Source: Chromera velia (lineage: Eukaryota; Sar; Chromeraceae). Taken from it: DNA of 27,500 nucleotides. The position numbers were made by a program, and so were the translations under genes. Positions 11,101 to 22,923 of this stretch are shown one piece after another. The notes below the pieces were generated by a model. That model ran no database searches and was not told the DNA's origin. It saw nothing but the letters and a program-made list of their open reading frames with translations. Each line of letters begins with the position of its first letter. The stretch's first letter is position 1. Location of the stretch: the NCBI GenBank assembly GCA_018398765.1, contig JAHBMJ010005868.1, positions 51,497 through 78,996 on the forward strand, written 5' to 3'.

Positions 11101-14061
11101 CCGACCGACAAACCGACGCTACACCAACAACAGCTGAACAGACAGACCTGCAGAAAAGAGTTCAGGTAGCAACTGTTCCCTAGATTCATCAGACCCACGA
11201 AAGGCACGACTCTGCCTTGCGTGGTGGGAGGAGACGCGGGGGTGAAGGCGACGGTCCGAATTTGAGGGGGGGTTAGGAACGTCTTCCCTCCCCCCTCCCC
11301 CCCTGTGTGGCCGTATGGGTCAGGGGGTCTCGTGGTTGCTGACCAGAACCCGAATTTCCCATCAAGTGCATGAAGGAGACTTCTCACGGGCTGTGTGCCA
11401 CTAGAGAGAGTCCTTAGGCACGCAATGCGAAAGGGGGACGATGTGTTCGTCAACAGATACCGAATTGAAGTCACTAGCTGAGGAGGCAACCTGCATGCAT
11501 CCATCCATGAACACAAAATCAATCGAGGCCGTGCATTCATTCGCCCCGATGGATGTGATGCCCCCTGCGAAGCATTTCGTTTGCTCTTCCAGTTTGCTTT
11601 CGCGTGTTAGAAGTGCAGGCTAAAAAGAAAATCCAGTCTCGATCTCCTCCATCCCGCCCGTCATTCCGTTGAATTCGAAAGGAATCAATCGACAGAATTA
11701 CGAGACAAACAGACAGACACCCTTGTGCCCCCACCGACAGAACGAACACCAAATTACGCACAAAGAAAATCTTGTTCACTCTTTCACAGTGCATACACGG
11801 CCTGTCTGGAGCCTGCTTGTGGTCTCTTTCCTTCCTTCACTTGAATGAGTGAGAAGTGAAGAAGGGGCCCGCTTGAATGAGGTCGCATTCTCTCTTCCCT
11901 CCTTTCCTTTCCTGCCGTGCCCTTGCTTGCCCCACTGATTCACTGACTGCCTGCTTAACTGACTGCCTGCTGGACTGCCTGACTGACTGACTGACTGTGC
12001 GGGTGAGTCCACGTAGAGGTCTCTGAAGAGTTTGCAGACCCGGGAAGGATCCAGAGCTGCGGCAAACTCGTACTCCTCTGTGCCCCCCGTGCCTCCACCG
12101 CCCCCTCCTGCTGACAACCCTCCCGCACGTCCACTCCTGCCCCCGGTGGACAGAGCCGAGCGGGACCCTGCAGAAGCAGCAGCAGCCCCCACACCTGCAG
12201 TCGCAGCAGGGGTGAACTCTCCTGCTCTGCGACTGGTCGGGGGGGCATTCCCCGCAGAGGAAGAGGAAGAAGATGAGGAAGAGGAAGAGGAACTCGAGGA
12301 GGAGGAGCTTGAGCTTGGTCCTGTTGCTGATGAGGGGGTGGATAGATCGACACGGAGACCCGAGAGTATTCCTTCCCTTTCTCTCTGGCCTCCTCTCTCT
12401 CTTTTTTCGTTCGGCTCCCTGTTCTTGTCTGTCAAAGAAGATCTCTTTCGAGATCCCCTTCGCGAAGATCGTCGACACAAACAGGGACTGGAGAAACGGG
12501 AGGCGGGGCAGAGGGCCTCAGGCTGCTGAGACCCGGACAGGCATCGAGTCCGAAATGACGGGAAAAGGTTGGCAGTCAGACAGAAGAGAACCGAGGAAAG
12601 CGCAAAGCCGTCATTGGCTCTCAACCAGACTGAGTGCATTCTCGACAACAGACCCGCACACTTGCTCAACGCATTGGCGAGGATCTGCAGGGGATAGGGA
12701 GAACGGAGATGTGGAATTCTGGTAACGTTGTTTGTGCGATTCTGTAACACACCTTCTAAGTGCGTGCTGAGCGGGTTGGCAACGAATCTCCAGAAAGACA
12801 GCAAAAGGATGGAAGAAGAGAAAAACATGCGATGCAAACGATTCAAACATCGAAGGCAAAACCAGATGAGGTGCAATTTTGAAAACCTCTTCCTTCCATC
12901 TGCAAGAGAGCTTTAAGAAGCTAGCAACAACGGAGGCGGACAGACCTGCGTGAGGAACTGCGCGTTGGTGCTACAGTAGGACTGTGCGAGGGCGACGAAA
13001 CAGGCCAAATACTCAGAGAAGTCAATACCAGCCACCACTGCAACACCCGTACCTACAGTCTGGTTGGCATTCAACAGCGCCTGTAGATTCGAGTCCAGAA
13101 TTGCTTCATCAAAATCGGCAAGGAGCAGCAGGGTAAAGGGGGAGACGGCGGGACAAGCTGAAGCGGCGTTGGGGAGAAGCGGGGCGTTGTCAGAGAGTGA
13201 TTTCATTAGGACCATTGTATTTCTTGTCCCATCAGCTTGAACACCCGCACTGCTACGGCGACGGCCCCCCTTGTCCCACAACATCTCTGAGGATTCCAAC
13301 TGGAAGGCTTCGAAGCATCTGGAGCACAGGTGAACAAAGATCTGCCGAATCAAATTGGGTGTGTTCTCTTTCTGATTCACCTTGCGGTGCCGGCTCAGAA
13401 TGTCAAAAAGAGCCTTTTTGCTCTCACTCAGTTTGTCAGTTGCAGGGTCTGACAGCCACTCTACGCAAGTGGCGATGTTTTCGGCGGTCCAGGCTTGATG
13501 CTGCGCAAAGGAGAGAAGGTCAATCAGCTGAAGCCGCAAAAAGCTGTCCGCCCTCAGATCTCGCCACTGCTCACAACCTTCGACACGCACCACCGCATCA
13601 CCAACCAATCGGAGCAGCTTCATTTGGCTTGCGTGCGTCATGTGCTGCAGTGCTCTGCCCAGCACACCAAAGAAACCGCCAAGGACTTCCATTTTCACCT
13701 GGGCATTTGATCCCCTCCTCACACTCTCCCCCTTGGCCCCACAGAGCCCCTCCACGATGCCCCAGTGAGACCGCAGCGGTGCCTTCTCTACGGAGGCATT
13801 AATATGCTCCGTTTCCTCAAACTGATTCACAACATCACGCACGATCTCCGGGTGTGCCTTGACAAGGGCATACAGGCACGCCAGGCTCAGCTGCGGGAGT
13901 TTTGTCAGGCCGTCAAAAAGGAGTCCGCACGCTTCTCGGAGGTCTCCCTTGTCTTTCTCAACAGACGCAGACGCCGGCTGAATTTCAGAGAGAAACCAGC
14001 TTGGAACCCTGGCGTCTTCCCTGCCCTCCAGGAGCTTTTGCACCTTTGGGGCCAGGGACAT
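5644..14061 (-). CDS. Large ubiquitin-specific protease (USP, peptidase C19), seven exons
   Basis: Deubiquitinase that cleaves ubiquitin from protein substrates. Exons (transcript order): 14061-12946, 12684-11996, 11412-11148, 10848-9691, 9312-9075, 8748-8295, 7780-5644; all phases join and give 2018 aa. Start: ATG with an in-frame TGA two codons upstream. Residues 1 to about 372 look helical, like the N-terminal repeats of USP35/38 (weak analogy). The Cys box [16 protein letters not shown] has nucleophile C683. [16 protein letters not shown] joins exons 4 and 5 at 1074-1089. Zinc-ribbon pairs are C1113/C1116 and C1308/C1311. LVAVLNRF is at 1330-1337, the His box KGHYYT has H1436, WFRFNDADV supplies N1534/D1535, and YLLFYRL closes the domain at about 1563. 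Low-complexity inserts separate the boxes (about 710-1030 and 1157-1300), and a 455-residue Pro/Ser/His tail follows. Exon 2 is uncertain (see findings). The exon 3 acceptor could instead start at 11400. Exact orthology is unknown. Confidence 0.85.
7904..8134. repeat. Compound CT/CA/GA microsatellite in USP intron 6
   Basis: About 230 nt of CT, then interrupted CA (with CGCA and CATA variants), then GA repeats lie wholly inside the 514-nt intron 7781-8294. Long open frames through it are periodic artefacts, not genes. Confidence 0.95.
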
Positions 14062-14755
14062 GGATCACAGGAACACAACTGCAAAGCCAAGACGCACGGT
14101 AGGATGCCTCAGGTAAGAAACAAGGTAAGTAAATTTGGGATCAGTTGATTCAAGCTCAGGAATGATTCAATTCTGGAAAATTCTTCTCCTTCAACAAACC
14201 CAAACTTGTAAGCCTCTGTCAACAAGTGTAAACTGTCAGCAGGAAGTAACAGGCACATGTATTCTAAAGAAGAAGAAGAAGATTGAAGAAGGCAACGGTG
14301 TCGAACAAATCTTTTTCACTGACTGAAATCAGACAGATGGGCGAGCGGCGGCGCACGTTGGGTGGCAGCGCGCAAAAGAGCGCGTGCTCCGGCCGCGCGC
14401 TCGGCGCCGGCCTTTCCAAAAAATGGGCGGCGCCGCGTATACCGTGACGTGGTGGGTGCAGTCACATGCAGTCACTGCAGCTAGTGACATCACCGAATTT
14501 CTTTTTCTCAGCTCTCCGTGACCGACCCAACGTGAAAACTGAAACCACTGCACGCAGAGTGCCTCTAGCTCTCCGTCAAAGTCTGTCAGAGCCTATTCGA
14601 GTACCGCGTGTCTACGTACACAAGAAACTTCGCGTGCTCAGATTCATCGTTTGGTTTATTAATTTTCTGTGAAACACAGAACCGGGTCTTGAGCGCCTTC
14701 CTGTTTTCGTTCCCTCAAATCTGTCAAATTTAAGTGACAACCCACGCACATCACA
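14062..14755. promoter_or_regulatory. Bidirectional promoter region, USP / aconitase
   Basis: The start codons of the two large genes face away from each other across 694 bp. Positions about 14340-14445 are a CpG-rich core (GGCGAGCGGCGGCGCACG, CGGCCGCGCGCTCGGCGCCG) in otherwise ordinary sequence. A run of AAG triplets lies at 14268-14282. On the minus strand a possible acceptor (ctttgcag) lies just before the USP start and could end a 5'-UTR intron. Specific elements were not identified. Confidence 0.4.
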
Positions 14756-17700
14756 ATGTCTGGCGAGAAAGGTCTCAAATCCGCCGAGGTGACCCTCGAC
14801 GGAATGAATTACTACTCCCTCACGGGACTGAAGGACCCCAGAGTGGAGAAGCTCCCCTACTCTATCCGAGTCCTTCTTGAATCGGCTCTGAGAAACTACG
14901 ACGATTTCGAAATCAAGAAACAGGACATCGAGAATATTCTCGACTGGGAGAAGACCAGTCAGAATGCCACTGAGATTCCCTTCAAGCCTGCCAGAGTCAT
15001 CATGCAGGATTTCACCGGTGTTCCTGCCGTGGTGGATCTCACGGCCATGCGAGACGCCATGCACAGACTCGGGGGGGATCCTGATAAGATCAACCCTCTT
15101 GTGCCCTCTGACCTTGTGATTGACCACTCTGTCCAGGTCGACTTTGCTCGCTCCCCCGATGCCGCCGCCAAGAACCAGGCACTCGAATTTGAGCGCAACA
15201 AGGAGCGCTTCGCATTCCTCAAGTGGGGCGCCTCCGCCTACAAGAACATGCTCATCGTGCCCCCCGGGTCCGGTATTGTGCATCAGGTCAACCTCGAGTA
15301 TCTGGCCCGTGTGGTCTTCGATGACTCCGACACCCTCTATCCCGACTCTGTTGTCGGTACCGACTCCCACACGACCATGATTGACGGTCTGGGGGTTGTC
15401 GGCTGGGGTGTTGGAGGGATTGAGGCTGAAGCTGTGATGCTCGGGCAACCCATCTCCATGGTTCTCCCTGAGGTGGTCGGGTTCAAACTGACCGGCAAGT
15501 TGCACCCCCTCGCAACAGCCACAGATGTCGTGCTGACAGTGACCCAAATGCTGCGAAAGCACGGAGTCGTCGGGAAATTCGTCGAGTTCTTTGGAGAGGG
15601 TTGCAAGAGCCTCAAGCTGGCAGACAGGGCCACAATCGCGAACATGTCTCCCGGTCCGTCTAGCCAACTGTTGTTTTATGCCTGGCGCTTATGCAAAAAA
15701 AAAATCTGTCTTTCTGCCCCACTCACTGTTTCGTACCCTCCCTCCGTCGATCTTGTCTTTCTGTCTCTCTGTCTGCTGATGGACTGCTGCTCTCCTTTTC
15801 GCCTGTTCGGAGTACCCATTCAAGAAGAGGCGTCTGTTGCGGCACGAGGATGCATTGTCCGAAAGAGTGAGAGACTGTCCGTGGCAGAGCAGAAAAAGGA
15901 AGGAAAAGGATGACGTTCACACGATGCAGAAAAACGGACGCAAACACTGTCCGCTTGTCAATCTCTCTGTGTCTTCCCCTCCCCCCCCTCCCGCCGCAGA
16001 GTACGGTGCCACGATGGGATTCTTCCCCGTCGACGCGGAGACTCTTGCTTATCTCCGAACTACCGGGCGCTCTGAGGAGAAGATCGCTAGAGTGGAGAAG
16101 TACCTGAAGGCCAACGGGCTCTTCAGAACATGGGACAAGTCCGAGACGGACCCCGTCTTCTCCTCCCTCCTCGAGCTGGACCTCAATGACGTCGTGCCCT
16201 GTGTGAGTGGCCCCAAGAGACCCCACGACAGAGTGAAGGTCTCGGACCTCAAGGCCGACTTCCACGCCTGCATGCCCGCCCCGAACGGTTTCAAGGGCTT
16301 TGGAGTCAAGCCTGAGGACCTGACCAAGACGGCCAAGTTCACATTCGGCGGAAAGGAGTACGACATGAAACACGGACAGGTGGTCATTGCAGCCATCACG
16401 TCCTGCACCAACACCTCGAACCCCTCTGTGATGCTGGGGGCCGGACTGCTGGCCAAGAACGCCGTGGCCCGCGGACTCTCTGTTGCCCCCTTCATCAAGA
16501 CCTCTCTCTCTCCCGGTTGGTTCTTTGGTTGCCTGTTTGTTCTTCCTCTTCATGTTTCTCTCTGCCGTTTTTTATTTTTTCTATGCAATTTCGAATCGCA
16601 TCCTTCGGCTGTTTTTCGTCAGTTGGAGAGGGGGTGTGCGATGGACAGGGGCTGAGCTCTGGAGTGACAAGCCGGTCTGCTTTTCAAGGGGGAAGTAGCA
16701 TATTAGTTTGTTTCTCTCATGTATTTTTTGGGTCGGTTGGAAATGCGTGTACCCGTCCTGCTGCTTTTCTACGACGCTCCCTTTTCCTCTTCCTCATGTC
16801 TGCCTTCTTCTTTTCTTCCTTCCGAGATGCTTGCGTGGCTACCTCCCTGCCTGTGTGTCTGCAGGGTCTGGTGTTGCTGACTGCTACCTGAAGGAATCGG
16901 GTCTGATCGCAGACCTGGAGAAGCTGGGGTTCTACGTTGCCGGGTTCGGGTGCATGACGTGCATCGGAAACTCAGGTAGGGCAGAGAAGAAAAGGAAAGA
17001 GAAATAGTGCAGCAGGGAGTTGTTTCTCATTGCGTTTGTTCCCTTTTCTTTGCTCTACTTTCTTAAGTCGTCACTGCAATTCTTGGCGCACTTTTTACTC
17101 TTCGTTCGCTTTCTGCCTGATTCTTTCTCTGTGTCTATACGTCTGTCCCTCAGGATCTCCGACTTTGTGAAAGGGGTCGTTTATTCAATTTGTTTCTCTT
17201 GCTGTGCCCTCTGTCGCCCCCCCTGTCGCGTCGGTTTGTGTTCTTGCAGGCGACCTCGACGAAGCCATCGCCAACTGCATCACGCAGAACGACATGGTCG
17301 CCTCTGCAGTGCTCTCAGGTAGGTGCGTTGGGGGGTCGGCTTGGTGTCGTACTTGATTGACGCACGCACACGATCCTCTGCTCGGTCTTCGAAGCTTGTG
17401 TTGTGCAAGAGCGAAAAACCTCCGTCTGCGTGCCTTCAAAGCTATCTCTTTTGTCCGTGCGTGGTCACCCCGAATGGATGGATGGGTGGATGGATGGATG
17501 ATTGACTGTAAACATCACCGCGTCCCATATGGCTGCAGGCAACAGAAACTTCGAGGCCCGTGTGCATCCTCTGACCAAGGCCAACTACCTCGCCTCCCCT
17601 CCCCTTGTGGTCGCCTATGCCCTGGCCGGCACAGTGGACATCGACTTCGAGAAGCAGCCGATTGGAAAGGACAGCGAGGGAAAGGATGGTCAGTCAGTCA

Positions 17701-18879
17701 GTCTGTCTGTCTCAATCAATCAGGATGCAGGTCACTCGCAGAGGGGCATTTTCCGGTTGAAATGGGAAATACAGAACAAAATACTGTTTTGGGGAGATCA
17801 CTCAGTACAAAATGCAAACTATCCAGAAATGCGATCAAGTTTCTGAGCTCTCGTCTCATTTATGAATTCGGGTCCCAGGAGGAGGGGCAAGGGGGGGCTA
17901 GGGGAATGTTCTGGACCCCGGCAAAGAGGTGGAAAGAGCAAACGCACTCTCTCTCGCACGTTTCGAAGGTGTTTCTTTCTGCTGCTGACGTTTCCTCCCT
18001 CAGCTACGTGACTGACGTTTGTTTCTTGTCTCGTGCAGTTTTCCTCTCGGAGATTTGGCCTTCTGCCGAGACGGTCGCTGAGATCGAGAAGAAGGTGGTG
18101 AGACCCGAGGTCTTCAAGGACGTGTACGGGAAGGTGGCGTCGGGAGAGAACAACCCCCAGTGGAAGACGCTGGCGATTCCCGAGGGAAAACTGTACAAGT
18201 GGGACGAGAAGTCCACCTACATCCACAACCCCCCCTTCTTCCAGACTATGGGAATCGAACCCGAGCCTGTGAAGGACATCAAGGAAGCGTCAGTCAGTAA
18301 GTGAGTGAGTCAGTGAGTCAGACTTCTATCGGGCAGTAAGTATATCACTCACTCATCCTCCAGTCAGACAGTCAGCTTGAATCACTCGTTCATAGCGTCA
18401 GCCGGCGTCTGTTTGCGTATCCCGCTTCTCTACTTGTCTGCTGCCTGGCCCTCTTGATGGCAGAAATACATTCTGACCATCTTTCTTTCTTGGACACACA
18501 CGCACTTTTCTTGCTGTCGCGGTCACCCTCGAGCCCCGTCTCTTTAACCATGGGCGTTCGCGGGAGTGCATGCATTATCCCGTATCTGCCCGCACTGCCC
18601 CTTTTGAGTCTCTCTATTTCATTCCGCCTGCTTCCTCTGCCTCTCTACCTGCCTGCCCTCTCTCTGCATGGATGCAGGTACTGCCTTCTGAACCTCGGGG
18701 ATTCGATCACGACCGACCACATCTCCCCTGCATCCCGCATTGCGAAGGGATCTCCTGCAGCTGTTTACTTGACGGAAAGAGGGGTCGAGCAGAAGGACTT
18801 CAACTCCTACGGAAGCAGAAGAGGAAACGATGAGGTCGGTCTGTCTGTCTGTCTGTCTGTCTGTCCGACTGTTTGTGCT

Positions 18880-18917
<38 letters not shown>

Positions 18918-18935
18918 CGTCCGTCCGTCTGTCTC

Positions 18936-18966
<31 letters not shown>

Positions 18967-19303
18967 GCACATCCATCTCCCCTCTTTGCCTTCTTCCGTT
19001 CTCTCTTGACCTGCTTCATGTGGCGAAGAGTTTTTTTTGAAGATTCTTTTCGTCGGATCCTCATACAATCGTGCGTCTCGATCCTTCATGTCCCCTCTCT
19101 CTTTGCTCTTTCCTTCCTCATGCAGATCATGGCACGCGGAACCTTTGCGAATGTGCGTCTGATCAACAAGCTGGCTTCAGAGACGGGCCCCCTGACTGTG
19201 TATCTCCCCTCTGGAGAACAGATGGCTGTGTATGACGCTGCCAGCAAGTACATGGCTGCGGGTCTCGACCTCGTTATCCTCGCAGGTCAGTGGATCGGCA
19301 GGC

Positions 19304-19343
<40 letters not shown>

Positions 19344-20217
19344 CTCGTGTGTCTGTGTGTGTGTGTGGCGTGCCTCTCTGGTGTGATGGGAATAACCCTC
19401 TAGGATAAGCGTGTGTCTGTATACATGTGTCCCTGTCTCAGACTAACACGCACCCCGTCATGTTTTCTTCCTTGGGCCACCCCTTTAGATACAGTCACGA
19501 AGGAATCAACTCCGTGCCCCCTCTCCCCTCCCCTCCCCTTTCTGTCTCTATCAGGAAAGGAGTACGGCTCTGGCTCGTCCCGTGACTGGGCTGCCAAGGG
19601 TCCGAAGCTGCAAGGCGTGAAGGCGGTGATTGCCGAGAGCTACGAGAGGATCCACAGAAGCAACCTTGTGGGGATGGGAATTCTCCCCCTGCAGTTCCTC
19701 GACGGACAGTCGGCAGAGACTCTGGGACTCACCGGTCAGTCGGTCATGGAATAGAGACGCGGGAACGAAGGCTGATCGATGTGCAGTACACAGACGGAGA
19801 GAGGGGGAGAAGACGGACAGATACACAGGCAGCGAGGCGACAGGCGAAGAAGCGAACAGGCAAATGAACGGACAGGATGGGCGGACTGAGCAAATCTTCT
19901 TTTCCGGTCCTGTGTCGTTCCTCAGGCTTTCTCCTTCACAGTCTCTCTCTCTCTCTCTCTCTCTGTCTGTCTCTCTCTCTCTCTCTCCCCCCCCCCCCCC
20001 NNNNCCCCCCCCCCCCCAAATCTGTGTGTGTGCAGGAAAGGAACGGTTCACGATCAAGCTGTCGAGTCAGCCCCTCGTTGTGGGCATGGACGTGGAAGTT
20101 GACGCTGGGGGAAAGAAACTCATGACCAAGTGCAGACTGGACACAGACGTCGAGGTCGCATACTTCCAGCACGGAGGAATCCTCCAGTACGTCCTCAGAC
20201 GGCTCCTGAAGGGCTAA
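14756..20217 (+). CDS. ACO1: Aconitase, IRP1/AcnA type, complete, ten exons
   Basis: Aconitate hydratase interconverts citrate and isocitrate through a [4Fe-4S] cluster. Exons: 14756-15653, 16000-16515, 16865-16975, 17250-17318, 17539-17688, 18039-18288, 18678-18834, 19126-19285, 19555-19734, 20036-20217. They sum to 2673 nt, 890 aa, essentially the length of animal IRP1, and the protein aligns with it throughout. Visible motifs: [20 protein letters not shown] (cluster C435), [10 protein letters not shown] (C501, C504), YGSRRGNDE, and [13 protein letters not shown] (about 775-787) in the C-terminal swivel domain. All three cluster cysteines are present. The start has an in-frame TGA seven codons upstream. 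No obvious mitochondrial or plastid presequence is seen, which favours the cytosol, although in apicomplexans related enzymes are organellar. RNA binding as in animal IRP1 cannot be judged. Seven of nine introns are phase 1, and five split a Gly codon. Confidence 0.97.
18838..18967. repeat. (CTGT)n repeat in aconitase intron 7
   Basis: About 130 nt of CTGT units with CCGT and other variants begin at position +4 of the intron, so the 5' splice site runs directly into the repeat. Confidence 0.95.
19943..20017. repeat. CT repeat and poly-C tract with a 4-N assembly gap
   Basis: Inside aconitase intron 9 a CT tract passes into C(14), four N (20001-20004) and C(13). The Ns mark an unresolved homopolymer. 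The true length is unknown but the coding sequence is not affected. Confidence 0.95.
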
Positions 20218-22031
20218 GCATCCCTCCAGGCATGCAGGCAAGAGGCTAAGTAACTCGGATTTATTTATCCACATGCGTTCGCTCGTTTGTCTCCTCATGT
20301 ACAGTCAGATGGGGGTGGGCAGAAAGGCAGAAGGTCTTCTGCAGTAAGAGGGAGAGAGGGAAAGGGGGGTTGGGGCTGGGATAAGAAGCCTGCCCCTTCC
20401 CCTTTCATTCCCTCTGCTTTCCTTCCTTACTCATCTATGCGTGAAGAGGAACACAGAGAGAGAGAGGAACTCACACTACGCGACTGGGCATTCGAAAAAA
20501 CACATCAGGAAGGGTGAAAGGAGGGAAGCAGGGAGGGAATGGGGAGAAGAAGTCTGTCTGACTTGGACAAAGAAGGAAAAGCTGAGCATGTCTTACACCT
20601 TTTGCATGTCTACACGCAGACTTTTTCTGGGGCTTCCATACAGGTTTGCCTCCGGCTGTCTGCTCGCATGATTGCTTCATTCGTTCGTTCATTCGTTCCT
20701 TGTTCCGAGCGACGCCGACGGTTTTTCCCTCTTCCCTCCCTCTACATCGATGCCTGCTCTTTCTTCTTGTCTCTTGAATTTGCTTCTTTCTGCATGGATG
20801 CTCAGATTCTTTCGTGTTCGCCCTCACTGGCTCTTTGAGTCAATAGAGCCGATCGAGAAGCGACGATAAGTCAAAGGGAGGAAAGAAACGGAGAAGTTGT
20901 TGTGAACGGCAACCTCAGTGGGGGCCTCATTAAATAAGTGTGAGAGAGATCACACACATCAGTTTTCTTGTGTGCTTGCTTTGCTCCCTTCCCTTCCCTT
21001 TCGTTCTGCATGTTTCCTGTCTATTCTTTCCTGAGAGTGCGTGTGTCCCCTTCTTCTCCTTCGTCTCGGATTTAAGCGAGAAGGAACCGAAGAGTTCTTC
21101 TCAATTTTCTGGTCTTCTTTTTGCATTCTCTTCCCTTCTACTTCCATGACAGGTGCGTGCTCTGTGTCTGTTGATCATCAAGAAACATCCATTCAGTCAC
21201 ATAATTCGATTGTCATATTGTCAGCCAGACAGCATACACATGCACCCGCATGGTTTTCCTGTCTCTCCAGTCTCTCAGCCTGTGTTCGTCAATCCAAAGG
21301 ATTGAGAGGACAAAAGCGCGCAGGTACGCACACAAAGTGACGGGGAGATGAAGAGACACAGAGACAGACACACGCATGCACAGGTCGGTGAGCGCAGTGG
21401 CGTTCATTCGCATCCATTGCGTGCACTCTTGCGTCAGTGAGTGAGTGATTTAAGTTACCTCAGTTCCTTCTTGACATAAAGCGTCAGAGAGAAAGCCGCC
21501 GTGCCCTGTGTGTCTGTCTGACAGAGCCTGCGTGTTTTCACCATGATCGAGAGACACTCTGAGACAGGCTGGGAGACAATTGACATAAGTTATTGCGGGT
21601 CCAGAAAAACGGAGTCTCCCAAGCGCACATCTCTGACATCTCAATGACAAAGCGATCGAGTCAGACGAGTCAAATTGCTCGAGCAACGACGACAGACCAA
21701 AATAAATGAATGCACTAAGATGCATCTATGCGAAGATTCTATGGATAGATCTTAATTGAAATATTAAAAATAATTAAAAAATTGTAGTAAATTTCACATA
21801 TAAGTAAAAATTCAACCCAAAAAATGTTAAGAATCGGTTATTTCAATTTGATTGTATGCAGTTAGGTATGCAGACTGAGTTAGACGTTCATCAAACTGTT
21901 AAGAAATCATTTTTAAAAACTAGTTTTAAAAATGAGTACAAAACTTTTGAAGTTTCTAGTGAAGTTTATATTTACTAATTTACTTCAAGTTTAAATTAGT
22001 CTTTAATAGACCATCAGGTTACGCTTAGTGA
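20218..22031. other. 3' flank of aconitase gene and spacer
   Basis: No further gene was recognised. The first few hundred bases presumably hold the aconitase 3' UTR; a possible poly(A) signal-like ATTAAA lies at about 20928. From about 21730 the sequence turns sharply AT-rich. Confidence 0.4.
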
Positions 22032-22039
22032 CTTATTAG

Positions 22040-22846
22040 CTAGGGTTGGACACTAAAGTTTTTTTTATAATATAGTTTGCTTGTAAAACTTTAAACTTTA
22101 ACTTTAAAACTTTAAAAGTAAACATGCAACCAGACATGCAAAAGCTCATTTAAAAGACATTGCTAGAGAAGTTGGTTTCATTTATATTATTGCAGACAAA
22201 GTTGATGCTTTATAAATTACTAGATATACTATAGTTCTGCAAAAGTTTTTTAAATTTGAAAACGATGTATGTAATGCATTACTATATTAATTACAATTCT
22301 CACAAAAATTCCTAGAAACAACGTTAATATAAATTTAAACAACCGGTAACTTTAGTCCTCTGGGATCCTTCTCCAAGAAATCCACTTCTTGAATTCGATT
22401 TCTTGATGGCTTCATACATAGACTTTCTTTATATGCGTTCTTAGGCGCGTTCTTGTGTCAAGTTGCTGGATGAAAGGGAATTCCTGCGTTGCATACCTGA
22501 TCTGAAATCCATTGATTCTAATGATTGCGAGTATTTACTTCCCGGTGCAAGTACATCCGAACTTTTGATCCGTGATGTCATCCGATCACTTTTCTTCCGA
22601 TGCTAGATCCGATCGATCTCGCTGATGATTGTTTTCAACTAGGTTTTTAGTGTGAACATAAATTTCAACTTAAAGAGACTAAGCTTGTACCATCTTCTAT
22701 GTAGGCTAGTTGATTAGTTTAGTTATGAGTCTAACTTATGACTGACTTAATTAATGATCTACTCAAAAACTGATTAAAAAATATTTTTTTTAAATAAAGT
22801 CTAAAGGGCAAAAAAAAAACTTTAAAAGTTTAGTGTCTAACCCTAG
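22040..22846. mobile_element. CTAG-ended non-autonomous DNA transposon (hAT-like)
   Basis: The ends read CTAGGGTTGGACACTAAAG (left) and CTAGGGTTAGACACTAAAC (right, reversed), and perfect 8-bp direct repeats CTTATTAG flank it (22032-22039 and 22847-22854). Length is 807 bp. Both ends continue into T/A tracts and ACTTTAAA motifs. The interior from about 22340 to 22620 is less AT-rich and includes a 53-codon open stretch (22445-22606, plus) without a start codon; no transposase motif was recognised in it. Confidence 0.85.
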
Positions 22847-22923
22847 CTTATTAGACTAATAGACTTAATGATCCTTACTAGGATCTAGACTAGAATCCTG
22901 ATTAATTATAGCTAGTTAGCTAG

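Noticed and set aside
15337-16553. Long minus-strand open frames across the aconitase exons
   Set aside because: These are shadows of the GC3-rich aconitase coding strand and have no recognisable product.
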